A stretch of DNA of 64,000 nt, from assembly GCF_004342285.1 (NCBI RefSeq), contig NZ_SMCV01000012.1:62001-126000 (forward strand). The letters are read 5' to 3'. This DNA comes from Klebsiella sp. BIGb0138 (lineage in GTDB: Bacteria; Pseudomonadota; Gammaproteobacteria; Enterobacterales; Enterobacteriaceae). Of this stretch, positions 54,410-64,000 are shown one piece after another. The position numbers and the translations under genes are program-made. Under the pieces are notes generated by a model. The model saw only the letters and a list, made by a program, of their open reading frames with translations, was not told the DNA's origin and made no database searches. The first letter of the stretch is position 1. Every line of letters begins with the position of its first letter.

Positions 54410-56062
54410 TTATTTGCTGCCCGTCGCATTTTTCAGCGCGATGCGGGCGGTAATTCGCAGTCTTATTAAACGCCAGAACACCCATATCAAGGTCCCGGCG
54501 GAAATCGCTGCGGTCAGGAGATAAGTGTCATTGTAGGCAAGAATATTCGCCTGTAGCGTTGAGGCATTCTGCAAAAGGGTACTGGCCTGAACGCTAAGCA
54601 AGGCGCTGTCGCCGATCTGGCTTTGGTACATCTGGGTGTATTGCTGTAAGCGCTCGGTAATCAGCGGATTCAGGGTGGTTATCTGGTCGGCGAGCTGGCT
54701 GGAGTGAAACTTTTCGCGCCAGGTCTGAAAGGTGCCGAGAATCGCTGAACCCAGCAGGCCGCCGACGTTCTGGCTCATGCCAAACAGCACCGAAAAACTG
54801 ACCAGGTTGCGCTGGTCGGCAATCACCCCGCCGATCCCTGCCAGCATCGCCGGGGCGAGGAAGAAGGCGCTGCCAAAGCCTAGCAGAAACTGGCTGAACA
54901 TCAGCTGTTCCGGGCGGGTCAGGGCAGTGGACTGGCTGTCGAGCAACGAGGCTATCATGATCGCCGCCAGCGCGGTGGCGGTTGGCCAGTACAGGCGCTG
55001 CGGGTTTAGCGTCAGGCAGCTGGCGACAATTCCGCAGACGATACCGGCAAATATCGACCACGCCAGGTGGGTCATCTGCTCGTTTTGCAGGCCGACGTAC
55101 TGCAGCCAGCCGATGGCCCCGGTGTTCTGCTCCGCCAGCACGATACGCATCAGCAGCATAATCAGGCCAAGGCGCAGAATACTGCCGCTGGAGAGCCAGT
55201 GGGTATTGAGCAACGGGTTGCTGCGGTTGTGTTCAAAGACGATGGCCGACACAATCAGCACCACCGCGCCCGCCAGCGACCAGCCGATCCACGGCGCTGC
55301 AAACCACCAGTCGAGGCGCCCCAGCGAAAGAACGGCGCAGACCAGCGCCATGCCGGGAGCCAGCAGAAAGAAGGTGATAAAATCCTTTTTCTCGAACACT
55401 TTTTTGCGATCGCTGGGCGGCAGTTTCAGCACCATGACGCAGGCGAGGGAGACCAGCGCCAGCCCCAGTTCGAAAAAGTACAGCCCGCGCCACTCGTCGA
55501 TTTGCAGCAGTTCGGTCGAGAAAAGCCGGGCGAGGGGGATCGCCAGCGACGAACCGGTGATGCCGATAGTCAGCGCCTTCAGGCGATGGCGGGCGGGCCA
55601 GGCCTGAACCTGATAATAAATCCCCAGCGAACTGAGCGCCGCCGCCACCATACCGTGCGCGGCGCGAACCATCAGCGCCGAGCTGAGATCGTTGACGAAA
55701 AGGTGGAAAAACGTCACCAGCACGTAGAGGACCAGAAAGCCCTCGGTAAAGGCGCGCAGGCCAAACTGCTGGCGGAATTTAACCAGCAGCAGGTTGATCG
55801 ATACGTTGGTCATCACGTAGACGGCGGGCAGCCAGGCGATCTCCGTCGACCAGGCGGCAAACGTCCCCTGCAGGTTTTGCAGGTTGGCGGTCACCACCGC
55901 ATTGCCGAGCGCGCCGGTCAGGCAGACCAGCAGACCGACGATGCCATAGGCGATGCGCTTAGGCGTACTGTGCAGCGGGGTAGACGGCGAACCAAGAATC
56001 GCGGGTTTTTCATGCGGCGCCCAGTCGTGGGGCACGTAGGGGTTGCTTTTATGGCGAGGCAT
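54410..56062 (-). CDS. DHA2-family (EmrB/FarB-like) MFS drug exporter
   Basis: The 550-aa integral membrane protein has about 14 hydrophobic segments, as in DHA2 exporters. It keeps QNLQGTFAAWSTEIAWLPAV near TM2 and a motif-C-like GMSQNVGGLLGSAILG in the C-terminal half. Gene order MFS-adaptor-channel under a MarR regulator implies a proton-driven tripartite pump for toxic organic compounds. Its start shares one base with the MarR stop and its stop is 28 bases upstream of the adaptor start. The substrate is unknown. Confidence 0.9.
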   Translation of the reverse strand: MPRHKSNPYVPHDWAPHEKPAILGSPSTPLHSTPKRIAYGIVGLLVCLTGALGNAVVTANLQNLQGTFAAWSTEIAWLPAVYVMTNVSINLLLVKFRQQFGLRAFTEGFLVLYVLVTFFHLFVNDLSSALMVRAAHGMVAAALSSLGIYYQVQAWPARHRLKALTIGITGSSLAIPLARLFSTELLQIDEWRGLYFFELGLALVSLACVMVLKLPPSDRKKVFEKKDFITFFLLAPGMALVCAVLSLGRLDWWFAAPWIGWSLAGAVVLIVSAIVFEHNRSNPLLNTHWLSSGSILRLGLIMLLMRIVLAEQNTGAIGWLQYVGLQNEQMTHLAWSIFAGIVCGIVASCLTLNPQRLYWPTATALAAIMIASLLDSQSTALTRPEQLMFSQFLLGFGSAFFLAPAMLAGIGGVIADQRNLVSFSVLFGMSQNVGGLLGSAILGTFQTWREKFHSSQLADQITTLNPLITERLQQYTQMYQSQIGDSALLSVQASTLLQNASTLQANILAYNDTYLLTAAISAGTLIWVFWRLIRLRITARIALKNATGSK

Positions 56063-56493
56063 TACTTTTTCTCCACCTCGCGCAGCAGCTTTTCCAGCAC
56101 CCGTTGCGTTTGTGCCCGTTCCTCTGGGGTGATCGCGCTGAGGATCTCTTCACGCAGATCGTCGGCGACCGCTTTAACCTGGCGGTAGAGTGCAAGCCCT
56201 TTCTCCGTCGCCACCAGCAGGCGCTTGCGCTTATCGCTATCGGTCATCACGCGCTCCACCAGCTGCAGTTCCACCAGACGGTTGACCAGCGGGACGATGG
56301 TGGCGCTCTCCACGCCCACTTCCTGGGCCAGTTCGCTTTGCGAGAGCGGATGTTCATTGCGGGCAATCGCCGAAACGGCGACCCAACTGGCCTGGCTCAT
56401 GCCGAGGTCCTTCAGCCGGCGATTGACCGCCAGCCGCCAGTGGTGGGCGGTGAGGTGTAACAGATGGGAAAAGGTGAGCTGTCGGTTATCCAT
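56062..56493 (-). CDS. MarR-family regulator of the efflux operon
   Basis: The 143-aa protein has the MarR winged-helix core: LSQSELAQEVGVESATIVPL (helix-turn-helix) and LVERVMTDSDKRKRLLVATE (wing with the conserved D-x-R-x-x-x-x). The N-terminal helix is LTFSHLLHLTAHHWRLAVNR. It resembles SlyA/EmrR types, which repress efflux operons and release on binding phenolic ligands. It is the first gene of the operon and faces a palindromic operator just upstream. Confidence 0.92.
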   Translation of the reverse strand: MDNRQLTFSHLLHLTAHHWRLAVNRRLKDLGMSQASWVAVSAIARNEHPLSQSELAQEVGVESATIVPLVNRLVELQLVERVMTDSDKRKRLLVATEKGLALYRQVKAVADDLREEILSAITPEERAQTQRVLEKLLREVEKK

Positions 56494-56503
56494 AATCGTC
56501 TTT

Positions 56504-56527
56504 AAATCATTAGAACTCTAATGATTT
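56504..56527. promoter_or_regulatory. Palindromic operator of the MarR-efflux operon
   Basis: AAATCATTAG-AACT-CTAATGATTT is a perfect 10-bp inverted repeat with a 4-bp spacer, 11 bases upstream of the regulator's ATG. Size, symmetry and position fit a MarR-dimer operator mediating autorepression. Confidence 0.7.
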
Positions 56528-56655
56528 TATGCCTGGCAGAATGGGGAATTCAAGAGCGGATGCTAAAAAGTTGTTAACTCAACGGTGGGAGAGGAAGCGC
56601 GCAGGAGAAGAGATCAGGCGGCGGCGTACGGCGTCGCGCGAGTCGACAAAAGAAA

Positions 56656-56685
56656 ACCCGGGCGGCGTTGACGCCTGGCCCGGGT
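56656..56685 (-). terminator. Glutamate dehydrogenase terminator
   Basis: ACCCGGGC (56656-56663) pairs with GCCCGGGT (56678-56685), extended inside by GGCG/CGCC. On the minus strand it is followed by TTTTCTTTTG. It lies 25 bases past the gene's stop. Confidence 0.85.
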
Positions 56686-56709
56686 GACCGTTACGACGCT
56701 AGCGCCGGA

Positions 56710-57984
56710 TTAGCCTGGATAGATCCCGCGGTCTTTCCGCGCCATCAGGATGCGTTCACAGGCCACGATATAGGCGGCGGTACGCAGGGAGCACGCTTTA
56801 TCAGAGGCTTTCTCGCAGACGTGGATGATCGCATCGGTCATGATACGGTCCATTTTGGCGTTGATCTCTTCTTCGCTCCAGAAGAAGCTCGCCATGTCCT
56901 GGACCCATTCGAAGTAGCTGACGGTGACGCCGCCGGCGTTACAGATAACGTCCGGCACCACGATCACGCCGCGCTCGGCCAGCACATCATCCGCTTCCGG
57001 ATAGGTCGGGCCGTTTGCCCCTTCCAGCACCAGCTTGCAGGTCAATTTTTCCGCGCGTTCGCGGGTGATCTGGCCTTCCAGCGCCGCCGGGATCAGGATG
57101 TCCATCTGGGTGGTCCAGAAGGCGTCTTTGTCAATTTCACGGGCGCCCGGGAAGCCGGCGATCTGCTTCTTCTCGGTCTGCCAGGCGGTCAGGGCCGCCA
57201 TATCGATACCGCCTTCATTGTACAGGGTGGCGGTATGGTCCTGGATGACCACGATACGGGCGCCGACTTCGGCAAACAGGCGCGCCGCTTCGCTGCCCAC
57301 GTTACCGAAACCTTGCAGCGCCACTTTCGCGCCTTCAATTTCAATGCCGAAACGGCCGGCAACTTCACGGCCGGTAATAAAGACGCCGCGGCCGGTCGCT
57401 TTCTCACGTCCCAGAGAACCGCCGAGGTGAATCGGCTTACCGGTGACAACGCCGGTGACGGTGGTGCCGTGGTTCATGGAGTAGGTATCCATCATCCAGG
57501 CCATCACTTTACCGTTGGTGCCGACGTCCGGCGCCGGAATATCTTTCTGCGGCCCGATAATCAGACCGATCTCGCTGGTGTAGCGGCGGGTCAGACGTTC
57601 CAGTTCGCCTTCGGAGAGGCTAAACGGGTCGACGCGAACGCCGCCCTTTGCGCCGCCATAAGGAATATTGACTGCGGCACACTTGATGGTCATCCAGGCA
57701 GAAAGTGCCATCACTTCGTTCAGGTCAACATCTGGATGGTAGCGAACACCACCTTTACCCGGTCCACGCGAAAGATTGTGCTGTACGCGATAGCCTTCGA
57801 AGTGGCGGATGGTGCCATCATCCATCTGCACCGGAATGTCAACGATCAGCGCGCGTTTCGGGTGGCGAAGAGTTTCCACCCAGTAGGCGAGATCGCCCAG
57901 ATAAGGCGCGACGCGGTCGATCTGGCGCAGGTAGGTTGTCCATGGAGATGTACTACTTTCAGATGCGTAAGATAACTTTTCCAT
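56710..57984 (-). CDS. Glu/Leu/Phe/Val dehydrogenase, NAD-type glutamate dehydrogenase
   Basis: The start [10 protein letters not shown] at 57984 gives 424 aa, the size of RocG/GudB-type catabolic glutamate dehydrogenases and shorter than the ~447-aa NADP-type GdhA of E. coli. Catalytic and binding motifs are [30 protein letters not shown] (catalytic Lys), [15 protein letters not shown] and the Rossmann [15 protein letters not shown]. It is divergent from the ast operon, which yields two glutamates per arginine. The likely job is deamination of that glutamate to 2-oxoglutarate. Cofactor choice is inferred from family, not proven. Confidence 0.88.
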   Translation of the reverse strand: MEKLSYASESSTSPWTTYLRQIDRVAPYLGDLAYWVETLRHPKRALIVDIPVQMDDGTIRHFEGYRVQHNLSRGPGKGGVRYHPDVDLNEVMALSAWMTIKCAAVNIPYGGAKGGVRVDPFSLSEGELERLTRRYTSEIGLIIGPQKDIPAPDVGTNGKVMAWMMDTYSMNHGTTVTGVVTGKPIHLGGSLGREKATGRGVFITGREVAGRFGIEIEGAKVALQGFGNVGSEAARLFAEVGARIVVIQDHTATLYNEGGIDMAALTAWQTEKKQIAGFPGAREIDKDAFWTTQMDILIPAALEGQITRERAEKLTCKLVLEGANGPTYPEADDVLAERGVIVVPDVICNAGGVTVSYFEWVQDMASFFWSEEEINAKMDRIMTDAIIHVCEKASDKACSLRTAAYIVACERILMARKDRGIYPG

Positions 57985-58512
57985 AAGAGTCCTGTTCTCA
58001 ATGTTATTTATGTCGTGTGAAACCGTGGAATGGCTACAGCAGTAAACTCTGTGCAATGAATGTTATCACCAATTTTATAAACCGGTATTTGACGGCCATT
58101 GCGAATTTTACATTTTTGTTAGAAATTTGCTTTTTCGAGTGCATAACTAAGCACGAAAAATCTCGTCATAACGCGCATTAATATGCATATTTTATGCAGT
58201 TAAGTGAATATAAAAATAAATTTTCTATATTTATCATTATCTTGATGATCATCAAAAAGTGAATAAAATGAGGCCTGGCGTATTGACTTTGTTGTACAAC
58301 AGGGCCCAGATTGAAAGCACGCAATACACAAGGTATTAACTGTGAATTAACAAATAACCCCGAACAGAAAAAGGCTTTGTTTTAGTGTGGTGAATTTATT
58401 GTCATCGCAACGGGCTCGTTCGTCCGTAATACAGAGCAGGGGGGAAGGTTAATTTCGCCAATCCATGGCTGGCAAAATGAATTATTGCCAGCAATCGTTC
58501 CGGAGAATTGTT
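57985..58512. promoter_or_regulatory. Divergent control region between glutamate dehydrogenase and astC
   Basis: About 530 AT-rich bases without a gene. TGCATATTTTATGCA (58184-58198) resembles an ArgR half-box pair with a one-base-longer spacer. A perfect TTGATGATCATCAA palindrome lies at 58242-58255. In E. coli astC is driven by sigma-54/NtrC and sigma-S with ArgR; I could not place a convincing -24/-12 element. Confidence 0.45.
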
Positions 58513-59718
58513 ATGTCAGGCAGTATGACTCGTGAAGATTTTAATACTTACATGGTGCCCTGTTTTGCCCCGGCGCCCTTTATTCCGGTGAAAGCGGCGG
58601 GCTCGAAGGTCTGGGATCAACAGGGTAAAGAATATATCGATCTCGCGGGCGGCATTGCCGTTAATTCGCTTGGCCATGCCCACCCGGCGCTGGCCGCGGC
58701 GCTGAAGTCACAGCTTGATAACCTGTGGCACATCGGCAACGGCTACACCAATGAACCGGTTTTGCTGCTGGCTAAAACCCTGGTGGAATCGACCTTTGCC
58801 GATAAGGTGTTCTTCTGCAACTCCGGCGCCGAAGCTAACGAAGCGGCGCTGAAGCTGGCGCGGAAATATGCCCACGATAAGTCTGGTGCGGAAAAAAGCG
58901 AAATTATCGCCTTTCACCATTCGTTCCACGGCCGCACGCTATTTACCGTGACGGTCGGCGGTCAGCCGAAATACTCCGCTGACTACGCGCCGCTGCCGCA
59001 GGATATTACCCATCTGCCGTATAACGATATTGCCGCGCTGAAGGCCGCCATTTCGGCGCGAACCTGTGCGGTCATCGTTGAGCCGATTATTGGCGAAGGC
59101 GGCGTGATGCCGGCCGATCCGGCCTTCCTGCAGGCGCTGCGTGACCTTTGCGACCAGCACGATGCCACGTTGATTTTTGACGAAGTCCAGACCGGCGCCG
59201 GGCGTACCGGCACGCTGTATGCCTACCAGCACTACAACGTCATTCCGGACATTCTCACCAGCGCCAAAGGTCTCGGCGGCGGTTTCCCGATTGGCGCCAT
59301 GCTGACGAAAGAGGCGTGGGCGCAGGTCTTCCAGCCGGGCACCCACGGCACCACGTTCGGCGGCAACCCGCTGGCGGCAACGGTGGCCAACGCCGTTCTG
59401 GCGCAGCTGGATAGCGACCTGCTGGCCGGCGTCAGCCAGCGTCACGACCTGATCGTCGCTAAGCTCAACGCGCTTAACGCCAGATACGATCTCTTCAGCG
59501 CGGTGCGCGGGATGGGGTTACTGATAGGCGCGGAGCTGGCAAGCCACCTGCGCGGCAAGGCGAAAATGCTGACTAACCTGGCGGCGGAAGAGGGGCTGAT
59601 TGCGCTGATTGCCGGGCCTGACGTGCTGCGTTTTGCGCCGGCGCTCAATATTCCGCTGGCGGATATTGAGGAAGCTTTCGTACGCCTTGAGCGCGCCGTC
59701 GCCCGCCTGACCAGCTGA
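58513..59718 (+). CDS. astC: Succinylornithine transaminase
   Basis: The 401-aa PLP enzyme moves the amino group of N2-succinylornithine to 2-oxoglutarate, third step of the arginine succinyltransferase pathway. ATG 58513 follows GGAG; an earlier in-frame ATG (58465) is not conserved. Class III aminotransferase motifs are [51 protein letters not shown] and the PLP lysine in [14 protein letters not shown]. First gene of astCADBE. Confidence 0.95.
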   Translation: MSGSMTREDFNTYMVPCFAPAPFIPVKAAGSKVWDQQGKEYIDLAGGIAVNSLGHAHPALAAALKSQLDNLWHIGNGYTNEPVLLLAKTLVESTFADKVFFCNSGAEANEAALKLARKYAHDKSGAEKSEIIAFHHSFHGRTLFTVTVGGQPKYSADYAPLPQDITHLPYNDIAALKAAISARTCAVIVEPIIGEGGVMPADPAFLQALRDLCDQHDATLIFDEVQTGAGRTGTLYAYQHYNVIPDILTSAKGLGGGFPIGAMLTKEAWAQVFQPGTHGTTFGGNPLAATVANAVLAQLDSDLLAGVSQRHDLIVAKLNALNARYDLFSAVRGMGLLIGAELASHLRGKAKMLTNLAAEEGLIALIAGPDVLRFAPALNIPLADIEEAFVRLERAVARLTS

Positions 59719-59733
59719 TCCGGGAGACGGTTT

Positions 59734-62216
<2,483 letters not shown>

Positions 62217-62238
62217 TAACGGATCATGTGAGGACACT

Positions 62239-63579
62239 ATGTCTGGTTTTGAAGCGAATTTTGATGGCCTGGTCGGGCCGACGCACCATTACGCCGGCCT
62301 GTCGGTCGGAAATGAAGCCTCGCAGAACAACCGTGACGGGCTATCCAACCCGAAGAAAGCGGCGCTACAGGGGCTGTATAAAATGAAAACCCTGGCCGAT
62401 AAAGGCTTTATTCAGGGGATTTTGCCGCCGCAGCCGCGGCCGAATATCAGCGCGCTGCGCGGTCTGGGTTTTCAGGGCAGCGATGCGCAGGTGATCCAGC
62501 GGGCGGCCGCCGAGGCGCCGCATCTGCTGTCTGCGTTTAGCTCCGCGTCGTCGATGTGGACCGCCAACGCCGCAACGGTGTCGCCGTCCGCTGACAGCGC
62601 CGACGGCAAACTGCACTTTACGGTCGCCAACCTGAACAACAAACTACACCGTTCACAGGAGGCGCCGACCACCGCATCGATTCTGCGCGCCACGTTTGCC
62701 GACGCCGCGTATTTTGCTCACCACGATGCGTTGCCGCAGCATGGCGATCTGGGCGATGAAGGGGCGGCGAACCACAACCGTTTTTGCTACGACTACGATC
62801 GTCAGGGATTACAGCTTTTCGTTTACGGCAAACGCGCCGCAGGCGGCGTGGCGCCGGGGAAATACCCGGCCCGCCAGACGCTGGAAGCCAGTCAGGCGAT
62901 TGCGCGTCTGCACCGGTTGAACCCGGAATATACCGTTTTCGCGCAACAGGATCCGACGGCGATTGACCACGGCGTGTTCCATAACGACGTCATTGCGGTC
63001 AGCAATCGCCATGTGCTGTTTCACCATCAGCACGCCTTTTTACATCAGCAGGCGGTGCTGGCGACCTTGCGCGAAAAAGCCGCGCAGTTGGATATTCCTT
63101 TTACCAGCGTGGAAGTGCCGCAGGACCAGGTCAGCCTCGATGACAGCGTGGCGTCCTATTTGTTCAACAGCCAGCTGCTGAGTAAAGCGGATGGCAAAAT
63201 GCTGATCGTGGTGCCGGAAGAGTGCCGCCAGCGCAGTAACGTCTGGCAGTATCTGAGCGCGCTGGTGAGCGATAGCGCCTCGCCGATTAACGAAGTGGCG
63301 GTCTTTGATCTACGCGAGAGCATGCGCAACGGCGGCGGACCGGCGTGCCTGCGTCTGCGCGTGGTGCTGAATCATGCCGAGCTGGCGGCGATTAACCCGC
63401 ATAGCCTGATGAATGACGAACGCTATCAGCAGCTCACCCGCTGGGTGGAAAAACACTATCGCGACCGTCTGCATGCCCGCGATCTCGGCGACCCACAGCT
63501 GCTGAATGAGGTCTATCAGGCCCTCGATGAGCTGACGCAGATCTTACGTCTGGGGGCGGTATATGACTTCCAGCGTTAA
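62239..63579 (+). CDS. astB: N-succinylarginine dihydrolase
   Basis: The 446-aa amidinotransferase-superfamily enzyme converts succinylarginine to succinylornithine, CO2 and two ammonia. [18 protein letters not shown] is the conserved N-terminus. [32 protein letters not shown] and [20 protein letters not shown] with the catalytic region are present. Length matches E. coli AstB (447). It is followed at 10 bases by astE. Confidence 0.95.
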   Translation: MSGFEANFDGLVGPTHHYAGLSVGNEASQNNRDGLSNPKKAALQGLYKMKTLADKGFIQGILPPQPRPNISALRGLGFQGSDAQVIQRAAAEAPHLLSAFSSASSMWTANAATVSPSADSADGKLHFTVANLNNKLHRSQEAPTTASILRATFADAAYFAHHDALPQHGDLGDEGAANHNRFCYDYDRQGLQLFVYGKRAAGGVAPGKYPARQTLEASQAIARLHRLNPEYTVFAQQDPTAIDHGVFHNDVIAVSNRHVLFHHQHAFLHQQAVLATLREKAAQLDIPFTSVEVPQDQVSLDDSVASYLFNSQLLSKADGKMLIVVPEECRQRSNVWQYLSALVSDSASPINEVAVFDLRESMRNGGGPACLRLRVVLNHAELAAINPHSLMNDERYQQLTRWVEKHYRDRLHARDLGDPQLLNEVYQALDELTQILRLGAVYDFQR

Positions 63580-63589
63580 GGGACCGGCA

Positions 63590-64000
63590 ATGAACAAGAT
63601 GGTGAATGATTTACTGCACTGCCGGCTGGCCGCGTGGCCGTTTCCCGCCGGCGTTGAAGCGCGCTGGTTAGCGGATGGCGTGCTGCAACTGCTGCCGCAG
63701 CGGCCCTGGCAGCGGGCCACCGTCGTCTCCGCGGGGATCCATGGCAACGAAACCGCACCGATCGAGATTTTGCTACAGCTGATGCGGTCGTTGAGTCTGG
63801 GGCAACAGCCGCTCAGCCATGCGCTGCTGCTGGTCTTCGGCAACCTGCCGGCGATTCGCGCCAGCCGCCGCTATCTGCATAACGACCTCAACCGCCTGTT
63901 TGGCGGACGGCACCTTACCGTCGCGCCGGGGAATGAGTCCCGTCGGGCGGCCGAGCTGGAGACGGCGGTGGCCGAATTCTTTACCGCCGCAGATGCCCAG
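63590..64000 (+). CDS. astE: Succinylglutamate desuccinylase (3' end outside window)
   Basis: Translation from ATG 63590 gives 137 residues up to the window end, about 40% of the usual ~320. AGIHGNETAPIEIL carries the zinc-ligand H-x-x-E of the AstE/aspartoacylase family, and HNDLNRLFGG is the next conserved block. The enzyme splits succinylglutamate into glutamate and succinate, the last step of the pathway. Confidence 0.92.
   Translation, partial: MNKMVNDLLHCRLAAWPFPAGVEARWLADGVLQLLPQRPWQRATVVSAGIHGNETAPIEILLQLMRSLSLGQQPLSHALLLVFGNLPAIRASRRYLHNDLNRLFGGRHLTVAPGNESRRAAELETAVAEFFTAADAQ

Noticed and set aside
55067-56188. 373-aa plus-strand ORF within the MFS exporter and MarR genes
   Set aside because: Composition (Gln/Arg/His-rich) is that of an antisense frame, and it spans two well-supported genes.
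58260-58500. Possible sigma-54 promoter before astC
   Set aside because: GG and GC pairs with the required 10-base spacing were not found together; GTGGTGAATTTATTGT near 58388 has GT in place of GC, so I do not claim it.

Overview
The window reads as a chromosome segment of a Klebsiella-like member of the Enterobacteriaceae. Gene order follows the Escherichia coli backbone uspF - micC - nifJ(ydbK) - ydbJ - hslJ - ldhA - ydbH-ynbE-ydbL - feaR - feaB - tynA - paaZ - paaABCDEFGHIJK - paaXY - azoR - hrpA, with typical protein lengths. The GC-rich third positions, the paa/fea/tynA and ast clusters and several inserted accessory genes fit Klebsiella, Raoultella or close relatives. The species cannot be fixed from the sequence alone.

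Region 1 (1-10490) is the end of a prophage. It starts inside a TipJ-like tail-tip gene. Next comes a two-sided tail-fibre cassette bounded by inverted copies of a 26-bp recombination site (1205-1230 and 7540-7565), followed by a Pin/Gin/Hin-type serine invertase (7609-8196). The left fibre (728 aa, SGNH/sialate-esterase-like domain) and its small partner point rightward. The alternative fibre (662 aa, CotH-kinase-like domain) and its partner (374 aa, C-type-lectin-like C-terminus) point leftward. Each fibre ORF starts inside the repeat, so inversion swaps a complete fibre module behind the tail operon, as in the phage Mu G segment. After the invertase come decayed cargo, a BamE-like lipoprotein, a small secreted peptide, an integrase remnant and a truncated yedK.

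Region 2 (10785-23210) is conserved backbone: uspF, a KTSC gene, the sRNA MicC (ompN absent), nifJ, ydbJ, hslJ, ldhA, a DedA-like gene and the ydbH-ynbE-ydbL envelope lipid-transport operon. A small accessory patch (16300-17200) lies between nifJ and ydbJ. It holds a tRNA-like gene, a 92-aa ORF, a perfect Fur-box palindrome and a decayed ORF.

Region 3 (23250-26465) is a leftward three-gene set: Gfo/Idh/MocA dehydrogenase, sugar-porter MFS carrier and an orphan PTS EIIA protein.

Region 4 (26950-46075) is a complete aromatic catabolic block. TynA oxidises phenylethylamine, FeaB makes phenylacetate and FeaR regulates both. PaaK, PaaABCE(D), PaaG, PaaZ, PaaF, PaaH and PaaJ convert phenylacetate to acetyl-CoA and succinyl-CoA. 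PaaI and PaaY are salvage thioesterases and PaaX is the repressor. PaaX-like boxes lie on both sides of the paaZ/paaA divergent region.

Region 5 (46137-56527) holds azoR, hrpA, an O-methyltransferase and a MarR-controlled EmrAB-like drug pump with its own outer-membrane channel. The regulator has a perfect palindromic operator. Region 6 (56650-64000) holds an NAD-type glutamate dehydrogenase divergent from the arginine succinyltransferase operon astCADBE. The last gene, astE, is cut by the window end.
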